Shown here piece after piece: positions 34,068 through 36,885 of a stretch of 36,885 nt of DNA. The notes under the pieces were generated by a model, which searched no databases, was not told where the DNA came from, and saw nothing but the letters and a program-made list of their open reading frames with translations. This DNA comes from Halobacteriales archaeon QS_5_70_17 (GTDB lineage Archaea > Halobacteriota > Halobacteria > Halobacteriales > Haloarculaceae). The stretch is taken from contig PXRR01000032.1 in the NCBI GenBank assembly GCA_003021975.1, positions 1 through 36,885 of the forward strand. The letters run 5' to 3'. The translations under genes were made by a program, and so were the position numbers. The number at the start of each line of letters is the position of its first letter. Position 1 is the stretch's first letter.

Positions 34068-34847
34068 GTGACGGAAGCGGCGCTGGTCGACCTCGACGGG
34101 ACGGTCTACCGGGGCGACCGGCTGCTCCCCGGCGCCGACGACGGAATCGCTCGGCTGCGGACCGCCGGAATCGACCCCGTGTTCCTGTCGAACAACGCGA
34201 CGAGACGCCCGGCGGACTACCGGGCGAAACTCGCCGGGTTCGGGATCGAGGCCCCGGCCGACCGAGTGGTCAACTCCGCCGGGATCACCGCGGAGTTCCT
34301 GGCGGCGGAGCACCCCGGCGTGCGGGTCTACGTCGCCGGCGAGGCCCCGCTGGTGGCCGAACTGGAGGCCGCCGGCGTCCCGGTCACCGCCGCCCCCGAG
34401 CGGACCGACGCCGTGCTCCTGTCGCTGTACCGCTCGTTCGACTACGCGACCCTGGAGGACGTCCTCGCGGCCGACCGGGCGAACGAGCCGCCGGTCTTCG
34501 CGACCAACCCCGACAGGACCTGTCCCGTCGACGGCGGCGAGATCCCCGATTGCGGAGCGCTCGTCGGCGCCGTCGAGGGACTGCTCGACCGGCCGATCGA
34601 CCGGGTGCTGGGCAAGCCCTCGCGGGTGACCGTCGACGTCGCGCTCGCGCGCGCCGGCGCCGCCCCGGAGGACTGCCTGATGATCGGCGACCGGCTCGAG
34701 ACCGACATCCGCATGGGCGCAGAGGCGGGGATGGAGACCGTCCTCGTGACCACGGGCGTGACCGACCGGGCCGACGTCGCCGGCGCGGCCGTCACGCCCG
34801 ACCACGTGATCGACTCGCTGGCCGACGTCGGGACGGTGATCGAATGA
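34068..34847 (+). CDS. HAD-IIA phosphatase (NagD/glycerol-phosphate phosphatase-like)
   Basis: The 259-aa hydrolase has HAD motif I VDLDGTVYRG (nucleophile D8, D10), motif II LSNNATR, motif III Lys in VLGKPSRVT and the acidic motif IV MIGDRLETDI. The cap between motifs II and III is the IIA type, as in NagD, AraL and glycerol-phosphate phosphatases. Position after ugpC suggests dephosphorylation of glycerol phosphate or a related product. The GTG at 34068 is preferred over GTG 34059 because GAGGTG (34056-34061) then sits at ribosome-binding distance. Confidence 0.88.
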   Translation: MTEAALVDLDGTVYRGDRLLPGADDGIARLRTAGIDPVFLSNNATRRPADYRAKLAGFGIEAPADRVVNSAGITAEFLAAEHPGVRVYVAGEAPLVAELEAAGVPVTAAPERTDAVLLSLYRSFDYATLEDVLAADRANEPPVFATNPDRTCPVDGGEIPDCGALVGAVEGLLDRPIDRVLGKPSRVTVDVALARAGAAPEDCLMIGDRLETDIRMGAEAGMETVLVTTGVTDRADVAGAAVTPDHVIDSLADVGTVIE

Positions 34848-34902
34848 CCGCACGCGCCGCGCGCCGGCGGACCGCGCTCCGGGAGCAGCGCCGGAGGCCA
34901 CC

Positions 34903-35583
34903 GTGCCCCGCCTGATCGCCCACCGGGGGTTCGCCGGTCGGTACCCCGAGAACACGCTGACCGCGTTCCGCGCGGCCGCCGCAGACGCCGCGATGGTCGA
35001 ACTCGACGTCCGGCGGTGTCTCACGGGGGAGGCGGTCGTCATCCACGACGCCCGCCTCGACCGCGTCACCGACCGGACGGGCCGGGTCGACGCCACCCCC
35101 TACGAGGCGCTCGCGGACGCCGACGTCCTGGGTACCGGCGAGGGGGTGCCGCTGCTGTCGGACGTCTTCGAGATACTGCCCTCCGAGGTCGGGGTCAACG
35201 TCGAACTGAAGACGCCCCGAGCGACGGAAGCCGCCCTCGACGTCGCCGCGGCCTACGACCACGAGGTCATCGTCTCCTCGTTCGACCCGAACGCGCTCCG
35301 GCAGGCCCGAACCCAGGCCGACTTCCCGACCGGGCTGCTCTATTCCGAGGAGGTCACGTCGCCGGTCGAGTGGGCGACGGAACTGGACTGTTCGTACCTC
35401 CACCCGCCCAAGACGGTCACGAACCGGTCGCTGGTCCGCAGGGCCCGCGACGCGGGGCTCCGCGTCAACGTCTGGACCGTCGAGAACGCGGCCGAGGCGG
35501 CGCTGCTCCGGACGGCCGGCCCGGACGGCCTCATCGCGGACGTCCCCGACGTGGGCGGGGAGGCGACCGGCTGCTCGCCCTGA
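34903..35583 (+). CDS. ugpQ: Glycerophosphodiester phosphodiesterase (UgpQ-like)
   Basis: The 226-aa TIM-barrel enzyme shows LIAHRGFAGRYPENT (H7, R8, E16, N17), MVELDVRRC (E33, D35), VVIHDARLDR (H48) and VNVELKT, the metal and catalytic residues of the family. It hydrolyses glycerophosphodiesters to glycerol phosphate and an alcohol. Start is a GTG with GGAGG about 10 nt upstream. It lacks a signal peptide, so it acts in the cytoplasm on imported diesters, as E. coli UgpQ does after Ugp transport. Confidence 0.93.
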   Translation: MPRLIAHRGFAGRYPENTLTAFRAAAADAAMVELDVRRCLTGEAVVIHDARLDRVTDRTGRVDATPYEALADADVLGTGEGVPLLSDVFEILPSEVGVNVELKTPRATEAALDVAAAYDHEVIVSSFDPNALRQARTQADFPTGLLYSEEVTSPVEWATELDCSYLHPPKTVTNRSLVRRARDAGLRVNVWTVENAAEAALLRTAGPDGLIADVPDVGGEATGCSP

Positions 35584-35640
35584 CCGCGGTCGCCGGAGCT
35601 ACCGCTGGTCGGGGGAGCGGTCGAAAGAAGCGAGGGCGCC

Positions 35641-36153
35641 TTACGAGACGAGGCCGGCGAGTTTCCGATCGCCGGCCTCCCCGGTCTCCTCTTCGGTCGA
35701 GACGTCGTCCCCGCGGACGAACGTGACCGGACAGGGGGCCTCCATCATGACTTTCTGGGCGGTGCTGCCGAAGACGGCCTTGCCGGTCGGCGAGCGCTTG
35801 CGGCCGCCGACGACGACCTGGTCGGCGTCGAGGTCCTCGGCGAGGGCGACGATCCGGTCGCCGCGGTCGCCGACCGCGCCGTGCCAGGTGAACTCGACGC
35901 CGGCCTCGGTCAGCGCGTCGCCGAGGTCGCGGATGGTGACGTAGCGCTTGGCGACGTCGTCGGGGGTCACCTCGTCGTCGGGCGCGAACTCGAGGCGGGA
36001 TCGGGTCTGCTCGTACTCGTCGCGGTCGAAGACGTGGGCCAGCGCGACCGTCGCGTCGGTCGGTTCGGCGAGGCTGATCGCCGTCTCGAAGAGTTCCTCG
36101 ACGCGGCCGCGGTCTGATTCACCGACTGCTAGGAGGATCGTTTCCATGCTCAT
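35641..36153 (-). CDS. Universal stress protein UspA family
   Basis: The 170-aa protein has the Usp fold: METILLAVGESDRGR at the start and the ATP-binding motif VVVGGRKRSPTGKAVFGSTAQKV near the C terminus (G-x2-G-x9-G-S/T spacing). A 25-residue acidic tail follows. ATG 36153 is chosen because the palindromic TATA-like CTCTTAAGAG (36175-36184) lies 26 nt upstream, giving a leaderless start; an alternative ATG two codons later would suit an internal GAGGT site. Its promoter also holds an exact TACT-N7-GAGTA element. Confidence 0.9.
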   Translation of the reverse strand: MSMETILLAVGESDRGRVEELFETAISLAEPTDATVALAHVFDRDEYEQTRSRLEFAPDDEVTPDDVAKRYVTIRDLGDALTEAGVEFTWHGAVGDRGDRIVALAEDLDADQVVVGGRKRSPTGKAVFGSTAQKVMMEAPCPVTFVRGDDVSTEEETGEAGDRKLAGLVS

Positions 36154-36195
36154 ACCTCTCCTAATCCGTCTATCCTCTTAAGAGTTACGAGTATT

Positions 36196-36211
36196 TACTC
36201 AGAAATGAGTA
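36196..36211. promoter_or_regulatory. TrmB-type motif TACT-N7-GAGTA in the UspA promoter
   Basis: TACT-CAGAAAT-GAGTA matches the published Halobacterium TrmB motif TACT(N7-8)GAGTA exactly, and is part of a longer dyad TTACTCA-N4-TGAGTAA (36195-36212). A further GAGTA half-site lies just downstream on this strand (GAGTA-TT-TACTC). It is about 12 bp upstream of the TATA element, the position linked to activation. Confidence 0.6.
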
Positions 36212-36307
36212 ATAATTAACGACAGCGGTTCGCACGGGAGGCGGCCCCACGACTGGCGGGCGGGGAGTACGGAGCGAGCGGCGAGAGGAGGACCCGTCGC
36301 GGCGCGG

Positions 36308-36499
36308 CTAGAGTCCGGGCGGGTTGTCCCGCCCGATACGGATCTCGTAGGCCTCCATGTCCTCCAGGGCGGCGACCTGACCGCCGACGTCGACGCGCTC
36401 GCCGTCGATCTCGACGGTCAGGGCCGCGGTCTCCCGGTTGGTGCCGACCGAGACGTCGACGACCGGCCCCTCGATGACCCGCGTGGTGCCCGACTCCAC
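36308..36499 (-). CDS. Short protein of unknown function, 5' end uncertain
   Basis: The 63-aa frame from a GTG at 36499 reads ESGTTRVIEGPVVDVSVG at its start and ends MEAYEIRIGRDNPPGL, with acidic beta-strand-like content. The frame stays open further upstream as ATIRGRD and then meets ABC-transporter sequence in the other strand, so the native 5' end may have been lost at a junction near 36505-36525. No family is recognised. GTG start and composition are acceptable for a haloarchaeal gene, but the start is not secure. Confidence 0.5.
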   Translation of the reverse strand: MESGTTRVIEGPVVDVSVGTNRETAALTVEIDGERVDVGGQVAALEDMEAYEIRIGRDNPPGL

Positions 36500-36518
36500 G
36501 TCCCGGCCGCGGATCGTC

Positions 36519-36885
36519 GCGGAGAACGTCTCGTTCGGTCTCCAGCAGTCCGACCAGGCCTATTCTGCAGCCGATATCGAGTCTCGCGTCTCCGAGATGC
36601 TTGAGCTACTGGCTATCTCGGAGACACGGGACGACACGCCGGAGGAACTGAGCGGGGGACAGCAGCAACGGGTCGAGCTGGCCCGCCATCTCGTCCGCGG
36701 GTGTGACGTGATGCTACTCGACGACCCGCTGGCCGACCTCGACTACAAACTCCAAAAGCGGATGGAACTCGAACTCCGGCGCATCCACGCACACAGTGGA
36801 GGGACATACCTCTACGTGACGCACAACCAGGATCAGGCACTTTCGTTGGCTGACAAACTCGTCGTGATCAACGACGGACAGATAG
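36519..36885 (+). pseudogene. ABC transporter ATPase fragment, 5' part missing, continues past the window
   Basis: The frame reads AENVSFGLQQSDQAYSAAD, then PEELSGGQQQRVELARHLV (signature), CDVMLLDDPLADLDYKLQ (Walker B and D-loop) and TYLYVTHNQDQALSLAD (switch His). It resembles the MalK/PotA branch. No Walker A or Q-loop precedes it, and the sequence upstream belongs to another gene, so the first half of the domain is missing. The Walker B Glu is replaced by Asp (LLDD). By hand count 36541-36885 is about 60% GC, below its neighbours. Truncated by rearrangement or transfer; the right end lies outside the window. Confidence 0.6.

Noticed and set aside
34844-34915. Short frame starting in the ATGA overlap after the HAD phosphatase
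   Set aside because: It encodes only 23 mostly Arg/Ala residues, is out of frame with the diesterase, and has no promoter or similarity.

Overview
The window looks like chromosome of a halophilic archaeon (class Halobacteria). It is GC-rich throughout, its proteins are strongly acidic, and many genes start within about 25-30 nt of a TATA-like element, which implies leaderless mRNAs. Secreted binding proteins carry Tat twin-arginine signals with haloarchaeal lipoboxes, one protein ends in a PGF-CTERM tail, and single-copy archaeal genes (srp19, gar1, FEN-1, TrmB) are present. The genus cannot be fixed from the sequence alone.

Layout. 1-1335: tRNA-Thr(CGU), a 29-aa hydrophobic microprotein, a UPF0058 protein and a secreted CAP-domain protein. 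1442-4504: a corrinoid/iron-chelate importer, with btuC-btuD divergent from btuF around a 14-bp palindrome. 4505-4839: a gene-free stretch holding five successive strong inverted repeats (candidate structured RNA). 4840-14128: housekeeping genes (srp19-gar1, a presenilin-type protease, an ornithine cyclodeaminase homologue, MFS transporter, DUF3054, GNAT, FEN-1). Inside this block, 11844-12860 holds two damaged-looking small genes: a dodecin interrupted by an amber codon and a BolA-like gene lacking its central segment. An AGE-family sugar epimerase follows.

14177-27977 is a carbohydrate block: a CUT1 ABC importer resembling glucose/mannose systems, two PfkB-family sugar kinases, a second CUT1 importer resembling trehalose/maltose systems with a co-translated 66-aa membrane protein, the sugar-sensing regulator TrmB, and an aldo/keto reductase. 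28062-35583 holds a membrane-anchored zinc-ribbon protein, methylglyoxal synthase, and an apparent ugp operon: glycerol-3-phosphate-type ABC importer (SBP, two permeases, ATPase), a HAD-IIA phosphatase and a glycerophosphodiester phosphodiesterase. The right end has a UspA protein whose promoter carries an exact TACT-N7-GAGTA element (the published Halobacterium TrmB motif), a short unknown gene, and a lower-GC ABC-ATPase fragment lacking its Walker A half.

Working model (inference): sugars and glycerophosphodiesters enter through the three importers, are isomerised, phosphorylated or hydrolysed by the linked enzymes, and flow to triose phosphates, where methylglyoxal synthase offers an overflow route. 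TrmB is the likely coordinating sensor. No CRISPR array, transposase or rRNA was seen.
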